DNA from: JAIOSM01 sp964593725
Lineage (GTDB): Bacteria; Desulfobacterota; Desulfobacteria; Desulfobacterales; Desulfobacteraceae
Direction: 5' to 3'
DNA length: 29,588 nucleotides
NCBI GenBank assembly: GCA_964593725.1
Contig: CAZQJS010000036.1
Coordinates: 1-29,588 of the forward strand
In this document: one piece after another, positions 16,558 to 24,716 of the stretch
Layout: every line of letters begins with the position of its first letter
How positions within the stretch are numbered: position 1 is the stretch's first letter
Notes under the pieces: model-generated
What the model was told of the DNA's origin: nothing
Seen by the model: only the letters and a program-made list of their open reading frames with translations
The model's database searches: none
Made by a program: the position numbers and the translations under genes

Positions 16558-17799
16558 ATGATAGTAGAAATAATTTCCACGGGTGATGAATTGATAACCG
16601 GCAGTGTTCAGGATACCAATGCATCTTTTCTGGCTGCCGGGTTTCTTGAAATGGGAGTTTTAGTGAAAAGATGTACCATGGCAGGTGATGATGAAAACGA
16701 GCTTGGAACTTTGCTGAAGGAGAGCGCATCCAGGGCAGATATTGTTGTGGTTACAGGAGGACTTGGTCCCACCAGGGATGACATCACCGCCCGGACAGCA
16801 GCAGCTGCTTTTGGAGATAAGCTTAAAATAAACAATGAAGCATTATCCTGTATTAAAGCATTCTTTAAAAATAAAAATATTGAAATGCCAAAGATAAATG
16901 AAAAGCAGGCATATCTGCCATCCCGTGCTGCCATGCTCAGGAACAGCAGGGGTACTGCACCGGGATTCTCCATGCATTTCAGAAAAGCTCTTATCTATTT
17001 TCTACCAGGAGTTCCCATGGAAATGAAAAATATGTTTAATAATATAGTTTTACCGGGCATTGAAAGAAAATTTAAGGTATACCGGCGTGTAAGTGGTAAA
17101 ATAACACTGTTTGGAGTTCCTGAGTCAAAGGCTGAGACCCTCCTGGCAGGGTTTTCAAAAAAGTTTCCCATGTTTTATCTGGGGTTCAGGGCATATTTTC
17201 CAATGATAGAGGTTAAATTATTATCTTCTGTTCAAACTCCCGGAACTGATATGGAATCAGACCTGGAAAGAGCTGAAGAGTGGATAGTATCAAAGTTTAA
17301 CACAGATCATGTGGTGTCACGCAGGGGCTTGTCCATGGAAGAAGAGGTGGCAGCTCTTTTAACAGAACAGAAAAAAACCGTTGCCGTTGCAGAGAGCTGT
17401 ACAGGGGGACTTATTTCAAATATGCTGACAGATGTCCCGGGAAGCTCAGCTTTTTTCCTTTTTTCAGCAGTAACATACTCCAATGACGCAAAGGTAAATA
17501 TCCTCAATGTAAATCCCGATACAATTTTTCGCCATGGAGCTGTCCATGATAATACTGCTATGGAAATGGCAAAGGGTGCCATGGAGCGGGCAGGGGCTGA
17601 TTTTGGTATATCCACCTCAGGCATTGCAGGCCCTGGGGGCGGGAGCGATGAAAAACCTGTGGGTACAGTATGCATTGGGTTTGCACAAAAGGGTGGTTCG
17701 CAGGCGAAAACATACTGTCTTAATTTCAATGACAGGGCATGGAATAAGAGGGTGTTTGCCCATGCATGTTTAAACACGCTCAGGAAAAAACTGGTTTAA
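16558..17799 (+). CDS. cinA: CinA family protein (MoCF-like N-domain + PncC nicotinamide-nucleotide amidase C-domain)
   Basis: A 413-residue two-domain protein. The N-terminal MoaB/MogA-like (MoCF) domain starts MIVEIISTGDELITG, carries VTGGLGPTRDDIT (about 65-77), and acts as an ADP-ribose pyrophosphatase in studied homologues. The C-terminal PncC domain has the ESCTGG active-site segment (279-284) and SGIAGPGGGS..KPVGTV; PncC deamidates nicotinamide mononucleotide in NAD salvage. Length matches full-length CinA (about 415). The reading frame extends 24 codons upstream, but ATG 16558 has AGGAGA eight bases before it and gives the canonical N-terminus. It lies 55 bases after the radical SAM gene and probably shares its transcript. 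A link to competence is not implied in this organism. Confidence 0.93.
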   Translation: MIVEIISTGDELITGSVQDTNASFLAAGFLEMGVLVKRCTMAGDDENELGTLLKESASRADIVVVTGGLGPTRDDITARTAAAAFGDKLKINNEALSCIKAFFKNKNIEMPKINEKQAYLPSRAAMLRNSRGTAPGFSMHFRKALIYFLPGVPMEMKNMFNNIVLPGIERKFKVYRRVSGKITLFGVPESKAETLLAGFSKKFPMFYLGFRAYFPMIEVKLLSSVQTPGTDMESDLERAEEWIVSKFNTDHVVSRRGLSMEEEVAALLTEQKKTVAVAESCTGGLISNMLTDVPGSSAFFLFSAVTYSNDAKVNILNVNPDTIFRHGAVHDNTAMEMAKGAMERAGADFGISTSGIAGPGGGSDEKPVGTVCIGFAQKGGSQAKTYCLNFNDRAWNKRVFAHACLNTLRKKLV

Positions 17800-17944
17800 T
17801 TATTTTGACCTTCCCTGGTTTAAGTAACACGTTTTATTATAAATATGTGCTATTGTAATAATAATTATAAGGTGCTACTCTAGAAAAATATATCCTCGCA
17901 TAAAAGAGAAATATATCCCTGTTTTAAGACATAAAGGAGGGAAA

Positions 17945-18697
17945 ATGAAATACATGACAATCTTAATTTTTATATTTGTGTCTGTATCAGGCCTGCTTCA
18001 GGCCCAGGACATTACATTTGTCACAGAAAACTATCCTCCCTTTCAGATCAGCGAGCCGGGCAGGCCCTTAAGGGGGTTTGCCATAGATATTGTTGAAGCT
18101 GTGAAAAAAAATGCGCATATGGATATAAAAATTAATGTCTATCCCTGGGCAAGAGCTTACCGCATGGCATTGGGAAAACCTGGTACATTTATTTTCTCCC
18201 TGGCAAGGACCAGGGAAAGGGAGAACCTGTTTATCTGGGTTGGTGAATATTTTACAGCCACAACAGCTGTATATTGTTTAAAATCACGCAAAGATATTGT
18301 AATTAATTCACTTGAGGATGCAAAAAAATATATAACTGGTACTCCCAGGGGCGATGCAGGGGCACTGCTCCTTGAAAACAATGGTTTTAAATCGCCGGAT
18401 CAACTGCACTATCTTGTTAACCAGGAGCAGGCCATTAAGATGCTTTATCAGAACAGGGTTGATCTGAATGTAAATAATGATGTCGGATTTCTGGAGGCTT
18501 TGAAAAAGATCAATCTTTCTGCCGGCCTGTTTAAAAAAGTATTTATCATATCAAAGATGCCAATGTGTATTGCTGCCAATAAGGATACTGATCCTGCCAT
18601 TGTGGACAGAATGCGCCGGGCCCTTGAACAGATAAAACGCAGCGGAATCCATAAAAAATTATTGGACAAGTGGTTCAAAGACAGAATTGACAATTAA
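17945..18697 (+). CDS. Periplasmic solute-binding protein, family 3 (amino-acid-binding-like)
   Basis: A 250-residue secreted protein. Residues 1-20 form a Sec signal peptide ending in LLQAQ, followed by a bacterial extracellular solute-binding protein family 3 fold: ITFVTENYPPFQ (24-35), GFAIDIVEAV, then YPWARAYRMA, FIFSLARTRERE, a GTPRGDAGALLL hinge region, and a final helix LLDKWFKD. The YPWARA / SLARTRERE signature is typical of the short orphan subgroup often seen in Desulfobacterales and Shewanella without an ABC permease, and no permease gene is present here. An AAAGGAGGG ribosome site lies six bases before ATG. The stop overlaps the stop of the convergent hydrolase by four bases. The ligand cannot be predicted. 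Confidence 0.88.
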   Translation: MKYMTILIFIFVSVSGLLQAQDITFVTENYPPFQISEPGRPLRGFAIDIVEAVKKNAHMDIKINVYPWARAYRMALGKPGTFIFSLARTRERENLFIWVGEYFTATTAVYCLKSRKDIVINSLEDAKKYITGTPRGDAGALLLENNGFKSPDQLHYLVNQEQAIKMLYQNRVDLNVNNDVGFLEALKKINLSAGLFKKVFIISKMPMCIAANKDTDPAIVDRMRRALEQIKRSGIHKKLLDKWFKDRIDN

Positions 18698-19425
18698 TCA
18701 TAATTAAAAACTTTGCAAAACCATTCTATGGTCTCCTTTTCAAATATTTTTTGATCTTTTTGTGCCGATGTCTGGTGATCACCATTTTTAAACAGTATAA
18801 GCTTTTTAGGCTCCTGTGCATTTGCATATATTGTATGGGCATTTTCAACGGGAACTATTTCATCGGCTTTGCCATGGAAGATCAGGATGTTTGTAAGGTA
18901 TGGAAGTTTTTTAAAAAGGTTGAAATCAAGGTTGCTGATAACAAAATTCATGGGAAGGGCCGGAATGTTTTCAATACTCCTGCTTTTAACCAAAGCTGCA
19001 GTTATAACAATGCCGGAGAGTTTTACATTCATATCCATGATGCTGTTCCATGCCTCAATGCAGGCCGAACCCCCAAGACTGCTTCCAAACAGTCCGATCT
19101 TACGTGGGGCATGCCTGCTCTCAATAAGATATTGTACAGCACAGATAATATCTTCTGCCCTGTTGGGTACAGTTGTGTCCTTTAAAAAATCCCCCTTGCT
19201 TTTACCGCATCCTCTGTGGTCAAACCTTAAAAAGCCAATGCCGTTTTCAGGAAAAAGCTTTGAAAGAATAATCTGTTTGGCTGAGTTTTTTGTGCCTTCA
19301 AGGCCGTGGGATCCTATTACAACTGGTGGAGTACCATGAACTGATCCGGGGGCGGGAAGGTGAAGAACACCTTTGATGGGCAGGCTGTCAGCTGTAAATT
19401 CTATTTTTTCTTCAAAAGTTTTCAT
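18694..19425 (-). CDS. Alpha/beta hydrolase (serine esterase/peptidase-like)
   Basis: A 243-residue cytoplasmic alpha/beta hydrolase. The nucleophile elbow is GSSLGG with S116; the acid is probably D188 (HGKADEIVP) and the base H217 (NGDHQ). An oxyanion-hole SHG (39-41) and FDHRGCGKSKG (68-78) follow the usual order, and all three catalytic residues are present. The HGKADEIVP and GDH features resemble the dienelactone-hydrolase/YqiA-like acyl-ester hydrolases, but the substrate cannot be assigned. There is no signal peptide or membrane segment. The gene converges on the solute-binding protein with a 4-base overlap and diverges from rlmD across 75 bases. Confidence 0.88.
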   Translation of the reverse strand: MKTFEEKIEFTADSLPIKGVLHLPAPGSVHGTPPVVIGSHGLEGTKNSAKQIILSKLFPENGIGFLRFDHRGCGKSKGDFLKDTTVPNRAEDIICAVQYLIESRHAPRKIGLFGSSLGGSACIEAWNSIMDMNVKLSGIVITAALVKSRSIENIPALPMNFVISNLDFNLFKKLPYLTNILIFHGKADEIVPVENAHTIYANAQEPKKLILFKNGDHQTSAQKDQKIFEKETIEWFCKVFNYD

Positions 19426-19500
19426 ACCTGTACTTAATGCCCTAAAAATGCTATAAGATCAATCTTTCTTTATTAATTTGCAGATATTTTAAAGGTGATA

Positions 19501-20919
19501 ATGGCCCTGAGGAAACGTAAAATATATGAATTTGAGATAATTGATCTTGCTTATGGCGGCAAGGGACTTGCAAAACCTGATGGCTTCCCTGTTTTTATTG
19601 ACCGGGTATTTCCAGGGGATAAAGTGCTTGCAAAGATTGTGAAAAAGAAAAAGAGTTTTGCCGAAGCGCGCCTGATTGAGATTTTGGAAAAATCGGAAAA
19701 AAGAGAAAAAGCCCGGTGTGAATACGCATCCTGGTGTGGAGGGTGCAAGTGGCAGGAACTTGCCTATACGACCCAGCTTGAATATAAGAAAAAACATGTT
19801 AAAGACTCCCTGAAACACATTGCAGGGCTCACCGATATTAAGGTAAATGACGTTAAAGCCGCAGAAAATATTTATAATTTCAGAAACAAGATGGAGTTTT
19901 CCTGTGCTGATAAACGCTGGCTTCTTCCAAGTGAACTTAATAACCCTGAAATAAAAAAGGATTTTGGACTTGGTCTGCATGTCCCCGGAACCTTTGACAG
20001 AGTGATTGATCTTAAAAGATGTGAAATACAGCCCTGTCTTGGAAATAAAATAATGGAAGATGTACGGGCATTTATTAAGGATTCCGGACTTTCTGCCTAT
20101 GGGCTTCGTTCCCATGAAGGTTTCTGGAGATTTCTTATGCTGCGCCACTCCCACTATTTTGATAAATGGATGGTGAATATTGTGACAACAGGTGAAAATG
20201 ATAAAGTTTTAATGGATCTTGCCTCAAAGCTTTGTGAAAAGTATCCTGAAATAGATTCCATTGTAAATAATGTTACATCCCGGAAGGCTGGAGTGGCAAC
20301 GGGTGAATATGAAAAACTTGTTTCGGGCAGATCTTATATCAAAGAGAAGCTTGGAAATTTTATATTTAAAATTTCTGCAAATTCGTTCTTCCAGACCAAT
20401 ACCCGTGGAGCAGAAAATCTATATTCAATTGTATCAAAATATGCAGACCTTACAGGCAGGCAAAGGGTTCTGGATCTTTATTCAGGTACAGGAACAATCC
20501 CCATATGGCTGTCCTGCAATGCAAGAGAGATAATCGGCATTGAGATTGTTCAAAGTGCTGTGGAGGACGCAAGGAAGAATGCTGAGTTGAATAATATCAG
20601 CAATATTAAGTTTTTGACAGGGGATATCAAGGATATGCTTCCCATACTCAATGGGCCTGCCAGAGAGAGTAAAGCCGGTAAAATCGATGTAATAATAATT
20701 GATCCGCCCAGGGCAGGTATGCATAAAGATGTTGTGGCCGGGGTTTTAAAGCTTCTTCCTGAAAAAATAGTGTATGTGTCATGTAATCCTGCAACCCTTG
20801 CCAGGGATCTGGAACTTCTTAAAAACAGATACCATATTCTTGAAGTTCAGCCCGTGGATATGTTCCCCCATACTTTCCATATTGAATCAGTGGCAGAGCT
20901 CTCTTTGAGAAAAGGTTGA
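19501..20919 (+). CDS. rlmD: 23S rRNA (uracil-C5) methyltransferase, RlmD/RumA family
   Basis: A 472-residue S-adenosylmethionine-dependent RNA m5U methyltransferase. Residues about 5-62 are a TRAM RNA-binding domain. Cys 73, 79, 82 and 174 (C-x5-C-x2-C plus one distant Cys) are the likely 4Fe-4S ligands seen in RlmD. The Rossmann methyltransferase domain has VLDLYSGTGT (SAM binding, about 323-332), IDPPRAGMH, and VSCNPATLARDL with the catalytic Cys 428. The Fe-S cysteines favour RlmD (U1939-type) over TrmA; RlmC/RlmD-like ambiguity is normal outside gammaproteobacteria. The ATG at 19501 is chosen because AAAGGTGAT lies at the right distance; a GTG two codons upstream overlaps that site. Confidence 0.92.
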   Translation: MALRKRKIYEFEIIDLAYGGKGLAKPDGFPVFIDRVFPGDKVLAKIVKKKKSFAEARLIEILEKSEKREKARCEYASWCGGCKWQELAYTTQLEYKKKHVKDSLKHIAGLTDIKVNDVKAAENIYNFRNKMEFSCADKRWLLPSELNNPEIKKDFGLGLHVPGTFDRVIDLKRCEIQPCLGNKIMEDVRAFIKDSGLSAYGLRSHEGFWRFLMLRHSHYFDKWMVNIVTTGENDKVLMDLASKLCEKYPEIDSIVNNVTSRKAGVATGEYEKLVSGRSYIKEKLGNFIFKISANSFFQTNTRGAENLYSIVSKYADLTGRQRVLDLYSGTGTIPIWLSCNAREIIGIEIVQSAVEDARKNAELNNISNIKFLTGDIKDMLPILNGPARESKAGKIDVIIIDPPRAGMHKDVVAGVLKLLPEKIVYVSCNPATLARDLELLKNRYHILEVQPVDMFPHTFHIESVAELSLRKG

Positions 20920-20943
20920 AAAAAGATGTATGCCGGAGGGCGG

Positions 20944-20974
20944 GCGTGGATGGTAATACCAGGTCCATCCACGC
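20944..20974. terminator. Hairpin between convergent rlmD and clpB, probable bidirectional terminator
   Basis: GCGTGGATGG and CCATCCACGC form a perfect 10-bp stem around an 11-base loop in the 82-base gap between two convergent genes. On the plus strand only a weak T-rich tail follows; on the minus strand a run of six T's lies about 20 bases further on. The position fits termination of both genes. Confidence 0.55.
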
Positions 20975-21001
20975 TTATATACCTTTGTTGTTATGTCTGT
21001 A

Positions 21002-23611
21002 TCATGCAGCTGAGAGCACAAGGCCGGGTGTATCAGGATCACTGTTATTGGTGAAATTGATAATACCACTGTTTTTAATTTCCCCTTTTAAAATTTCCAT
21101 GGAAAGGGGATTCTCAATATACTTCTGTATAGCTCTTTTCAAAGGCCTTGCACCAAATACAGGATCAAACCCCTGTTCTGCAATAAACTTGATTGCTTTA
21201 TCATCAAGAACTATTTTTATCTTTTTATCCTTTAGACGTTTATTCAGCTCCTCTATCTGAAGGAGTGTGATCTTTTTAATATCTTCCATGGAAAGGGCAT
21301 GGAAGGTTATGATCTCATCGATTCGGTTTAAGAATTCCGGTTTAAATGAATCGTGTAAAGCTTTTAAAACCTTTCTTTCCACCTCTTTGTCCATTGTTCC
21401 GTTGTTACCTGCCTCGTTAATGAAACGGCTGCCAACATTGGAAGTCATGATTATTATACTGTTTCTGAAATCAACTGTTCTTCCATGACCGTCTGTCATT
21501 CTGCCGTCGTCAAGAACCTGGAGCAGTACATTGAAAACATCGGGATGTGCCTTTTCAATTTCATCAAACAGTATCACAGAGTACGGCCTTCTCCGTACAG
21601 CTTCTGTAAGATAGCCGCCTTCGTCATATCCGACATAACCTGGAGGTGCGCCTATAAGCCTTGCCACAGAGTGTTTTTCCATATATTCTGACATATCTAT
21701 CCTGACCATGGCATCTTTACTGTCAAACATGAATTCTGCAAGGGATTTTGCAAGTTCAGTTTTTCCAACACCTGTTGGGCCCATGAAGATAAATGTGCCC
21801 ATGGGACGGTCATGGGGCTGAAGTCCGGATCTGGCACGTCTTACAGCATTGGAAACCGCTTCAACTGCCTTTTCCTGACCTATCACTTTTCTGCGTATAT
21901 GCTGTTCCATGTCAACCAGTTTTTCCTGTTCCTGCTTGAGCATTTTTGAAACCGGGATACCTGTCCAGGAGGACACAACATCGGCAATATCAGAATCTTC
22001 CACATCCTCTTTAAGCATGCCGCCATTTTTCTGGAGTGCATTCAGGGCCTCTTTTTTCTCCTCAAGCACCTTTTGAAGATTCCCGATTGTTGAGTACCTT
22101 ATCTGGGCAACCTTTTCAAGGTCACCTTCCCTTTCCGCCTTTTGGGCAAGGGTCTGGTATCTATCAATCTCTTCTCTGATATCACGGATTTCATGGATAA
22201 GGTTTTTTTCATTTTCCCATGCAAGCTTCATGGGGGCAATCTCTTCCTTCATGGCAGCAAGTTTTTTTTCAAGCCTGATCAGCCTTTCCCGGGACAATTC
22301 ATCCTTTTCTTTTCTCAGGGCCTGCTGTTCAATCATGGCCTGGGTGATTTTTCTCTGGATATTATCAATGGCCCTGGGCATACTGTCAATTTCAATTCTC
22401 AGCCTTGAAGCTGATTCATCCACAAGGTCAATTGCCTTATCAGGCAGAAAACGGTCTGCTATATATCTGTGGGACAGTGTTGCTGCTGCAACAAGTGCTG
22501 AATCCTTAATTCTTACACCATGGTGTACCTCATACTTCTCCTTAAGCCCCCGTAAAATCGAGATTGTATCTTCTATACTTGGTTCTTTGCTGAAAACAGG
22601 CTGGAACCGCCTTTCCAGGGCAGCATCCTTTTCAATATATTTCTTATATTCATTCAGGGTAGTTGCACCTACACACCTCAGTGTTCCCCTGGCAAGGGCA
22701 GGTTTAAGCATATTTGAAGCATCAACAGAACCTTCGGAAGCTCCTGCACCAACAACAGTATGGAGCTCATCAATAAACAGTATGATTTCACCTTCTGCTG
22801 CTTCGACCTCTTTTAAAACTGCTTTAAGTCTGTCTTCAAACTCGCCCCTGTACTTTGCACCGGCGAGCATTGCACCCATTTCAAGCGTTATTATCCTGCG
22901 GTTTTTCAATGTTTCTGAAACATCGCCTTCCACAATCCTCTGGGCCAGTCCTTCAACAATGGCAGTCTTTCCAACTCCAGGCTCACCAATGAGAACAGGA
23001 TTGTTTTTACGTCTCCTTGACAATACCTGAACAATCCTTCGTATCTCCTCATCCCTTCCAATAACAGGGTCAAGTTTACCGGATCGTGCAAGCTCTGTTA
23101 AATCCCGGCCAAATTTTTCCAGAGCCTGGTATTTTTCTTCGGGGTTGGGATCATTGATTGTCTGATTACCCCTGATATCCTTTAAAACTTCCAGGATCAT
23201 CTCCCTTGTCACATTGTTATTTTTTAACAACTTTTTTACATCACCTTTAACCGTTGCAAGGGCAAGGAAAATGTGTTCAAGGCTGACATATTGATCCTTC
23301 ATGGCAGATGCTTCCTTAAAAGCTTTTTCAAGAACCCTGTGGGAATCCCTGGAGATATAGATATCATCCCTGGTACTGGTCTGGCCTGTCACCTGGACAA
23401 GTTTGTTAAGAAGTGATTGTGCTTCCCGGGTAATTCCATTGCGGTCGGCACCGATCTTATTTAATATTGAAACAACAATGCCATCCTGTTCTTCCAGCAT
23501 TGCATCGAAAATATGAACCGGCTCAATGGCCTGGTGGTTAGACTGCAATGCCTTTGAATGGGCACTCTCAATTGCTTCCCTTGATTTTATTGTAAGCTGA
23601 TCAAATTTCAT
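21002..23611 (-). CDS. clpB: ClpB protein disaggregase (AAA+ chaperone)
   Basis: An 869-residue hexameric AAA+ chaperone that, with DnaK, pulls polypeptides out of aggregates. In order: the N-terminal substrate domain (1-145), AAA-1 with Walker A GEPGVGKT (about 209-216), Walker B LFIDE and the AKYRGEFE pore loop, a coiled-coil middle domain (about 395-520) rich in Glu/Lys/Arg, and AAA-2 with Walker A GPTGVGKT (about 611-618), pore loop GYVGYDEGG and Walker B LFDEIEKAH. All catalytic motifs are intact and length is normal (about 860). The frame extends 11 codons upstream, but ATG 23611 with AGAGG nine bases before gives the classic MKFDQLT start. A sigma-70-like promoter lies upstream; I see no clear heat-shock sigma-32 or CIRCE element. 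Confidence 0.97.
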   Translation of the reverse strand: MKFDQLTIKSREAIESAHSKALQSNHQAIEPVHIFDAMLEEQDGIVVSILNKIGADRNGITREAQSLLNKLVQVTGQTSTRDDIYISRDSHRVLEKAFKEASAMKDQYVSLEHIFLALATVKGDVKKLLKNNNVTREMILEVLKDIRGNQTINDPNPEEKYQALEKFGRDLTELARSGKLDPVIGRDEEIRRIVQVLSRRRKNNPVLIGEPGVGKTAIVEGLAQRIVEGDVSETLKNRRIITLEMGAMLAGAKYRGEFEDRLKAVLKEVEAAEGEIILFIDELHTVVGAGASEGSVDASNMLKPALARGTLRCVGATTLNEYKKYIEKDAALERRFQPVFSKEPSIEDTISILRGLKEKYEVHHGVRIKDSALVAAATLSHRYIADRFLPDKAIDLVDESASRLRIEIDSMPRAIDNIQRKITQAMIEQQALRKEKDELSRERLIRLEKKLAAMKEEIAPMKLAWENEKNLIHEIRDIREEIDRYQTLAQKAEREGDLEKVAQIRYSTIGNLQKVLEEKKEALNALQKNGGMLKEDVEDSDIADVVSSWTGIPVSKMLKQEQEKLVDMEQHIRRKVIGQEKAVEAVSNAVRRARSGLQPHDRPMGTFIFMGPTGVGKTELAKSLAEFMFDSKDAMVRIDMSEYMEKHSVARLIGAPPGYVGYDEGGYLTEAVRRRPYSVILFDEIEKAHPDVFNVLLQVLDDGRMTDGHGRTVDFRNSIIIMTSNVGSRFINEAGNNGTMDKEVERKVLKALHDSFKPEFLNRIDEIITFHALSMEDIKKITLLQIEELNKRLKDKKIKIVLDDKAIKFIAEQGFDPVFGARPLKRAIQKYIENPLSMEILKGEIKNSGIINFTNNSDPDTPGLVLSAA

Positions 23612-23666
23612 GGTATATTTCCTCTCTTTCGTATTGATTTGCATGAGTATTTATTGCATATGATAA

Positions 23667-23694
23667 ATAGTAATGCAGAATAACCTCATGTCAA
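23667..23694 (-). promoter_or_regulatory. Predicted sigma-70-like promoter of clpB
   Basis: On the minus strand TTGACA (23689-23694) and TACTAT (23667-23672) are 16 bases apart, about 55 bases before the ClpB ATG. The -35 reads CTTGACA, which also resembles the sigma-32 -35, but no CCCAT-type -10 follows. Confidence 0.45.
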
Positions 23695-23734
23695 GAAAGT
23701 GAATTCACATTTTGTAAAGCTTAATTATGGAGTA

Positions 23735-24568
23735 TTATTGCAGTGTGTTTTCCAGTGTATCTGGATTTGCTATTCTTGATCTTCCTGTAAAAACATAAAG
23801 ACCATTATCCCTTACCGAGGCAAGGGTGATGCCGATATTTTCAGCAAGTTCAACTGCAAGGGCTGTGGGCCTTGCCATGCTGATTATTAATTCTATTTTT
23901 GCCCTGGCGCATTTCTGCACCATTTCATAGCTTGCCCTGGAAGATAAAAGCGCAATAGCCGCCATGGCAAGTCTCTCCTTAAGCAAAAGGATCCCGATTG
24001 CTTTGTCAAGGGCATTATGTCTGCCAACATCTTCAGCCTGGGACAGTTTTTTTGAATCATGGGTAAAAAGAGCGGCAGCATGGGAAGAAAAACAACGTTT
24101 TCGAAGCTTTTGTATCCCTTTCATCTGGTTTACTATGTTCATTGCTCCATTAAAGGATATTGTAAATCCCTGGTGGATAAAATTGAGATTATCCTTTAAA
24201 TCATCAATTATCTCCCGGCCGCAGAGTCCGCACCCTGTCTGGCTGATATACATTGATTTATTTAAAATATGGGTGATTTTGTCTGCCCTTTCCCGGGTGA
24301 GTATGACAGATGCAATGTTGGAGCTGTCACCGTCACAAAGGGCAATATCAGCAATGTCAGCACATGTGTCTATGATGCCTTCTGCAAGGCAGAATCCTGC
24401 AGCATGGGCTTTTTCATACCCGGGAGTACGCATTATTACAGCATGGTTTTTTCCCTGGATGTTTATGGTTAACGGCTCTTCCAGGATAAGTTCCCGGTCA
24501 TATATCCTCTGCTTTTCTGGAAGATAATAGATAGTTGAGTGTTTTTTAAGCATTTTATTCATATCCAT
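23735..24568 (-). CDS. fdhD: FdhD, formate dehydrogenase accessory sulfurtransferase
   Basis: A 277-residue FdhD-family protein. In E. coli it passes sulfur from IscS to the molybdenum cofactor before insertion into formate dehydrogenase. Visible here are EEPLTINIQGK, the essential CxxC loop as TGCGLCG (C113, C116), CFSSHAAALF near 160-170, AEDVGRHNALDKAIG near 178-192 and LSSRASYEM near 208-216. The segment before HAAALF is SS where many homologues have TGG/GGV, a mild divergence. Length is normal. No strong Shine-Dalgarno precedes the ATG at 24568; Met3 and Met6 are alternatives. No formate dehydrogenase catalytic subunit is in the window, but an Fe-S protein and cytochrome b that could be its partners lie about 2 kb away. 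Confidence 0.95.
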   Translation of the reverse strand: MDMNKMLKKHSTIYYLPEKQRIYDRELILEEPLTINIQGKNHAVIMRTPGYEKAHAAGFCLAEGIIDTCADIADIALCDGDSSNIASVILTRERADKITHILNKSMYISQTGCGLCGREIIDDLKDNLNFIHQGFTISFNGAMNIVNQMKGIQKLRKRCFSSHAAALFTHDSKKLSQAEDVGRHNALDKAIGILLLKERLAMAAIALLSSRASYEMVQKCARAKIELIISMARPTALAVELAENIGITLASVRDNGLYVFTGRSRIANPDTLENTLQ

Positions 24569-24599
24569 GGTTAAATTATAATGGTCAGGGAAAGTAAGT

Positions 24600-24645
24600 C
24601 AAGGCAATAAATATCACATTGTGGTATTTATTGCCTTGGCTTTTT
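24600..24645 (+). terminator. Strong terminator-like hairpin in the fdhD / ycaO divergent gap
   Basis: Positions 24600-24617 pair with 24621-24638 over 18 bp (one G-T wobble) around a 3-base ATT loop, followed by GCTTTTTGG. It has the form of an intrinsic terminator on the plus strand, yet no plus-strand gene lies upstream, since the preceding gene fdhD reads the other way. It could be a leader attenuator for the YcaO gene, the end of a short RNA, a barrier to antisense transcription or a large operator. This and the following AT-rich stretch fill the 148-base gap. Confidence 0.6.
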
Positions 24646-24716
24646 GGTAAAAACAGGGTAAAACCAAATTGAAATTAAAGTTTAATTAAAACAAGGTTTA
24701 ATCCGGAGAGAATCAT

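Noticed and set aside
17883..17920. Direct repeat of AAATATATCC ahead of the solute-binding protein gene
   Set aside because: Two 10-base AT-rich copies 23 bases apart can arise by chance; no promoter match supports an operator.
19489..20154. A 221-codon minus-strand open frame
   Set aside because: It is antisense to rlmD, whose motifs are intact. It is Phe-rich low-quality sequence.
22230..23030. A 266-codon open frame on the plus strand
   Set aside because: It is antisense to the AAA-1 and middle domains of ClpB and its product is Ser/Leu-rich without a fold signature.
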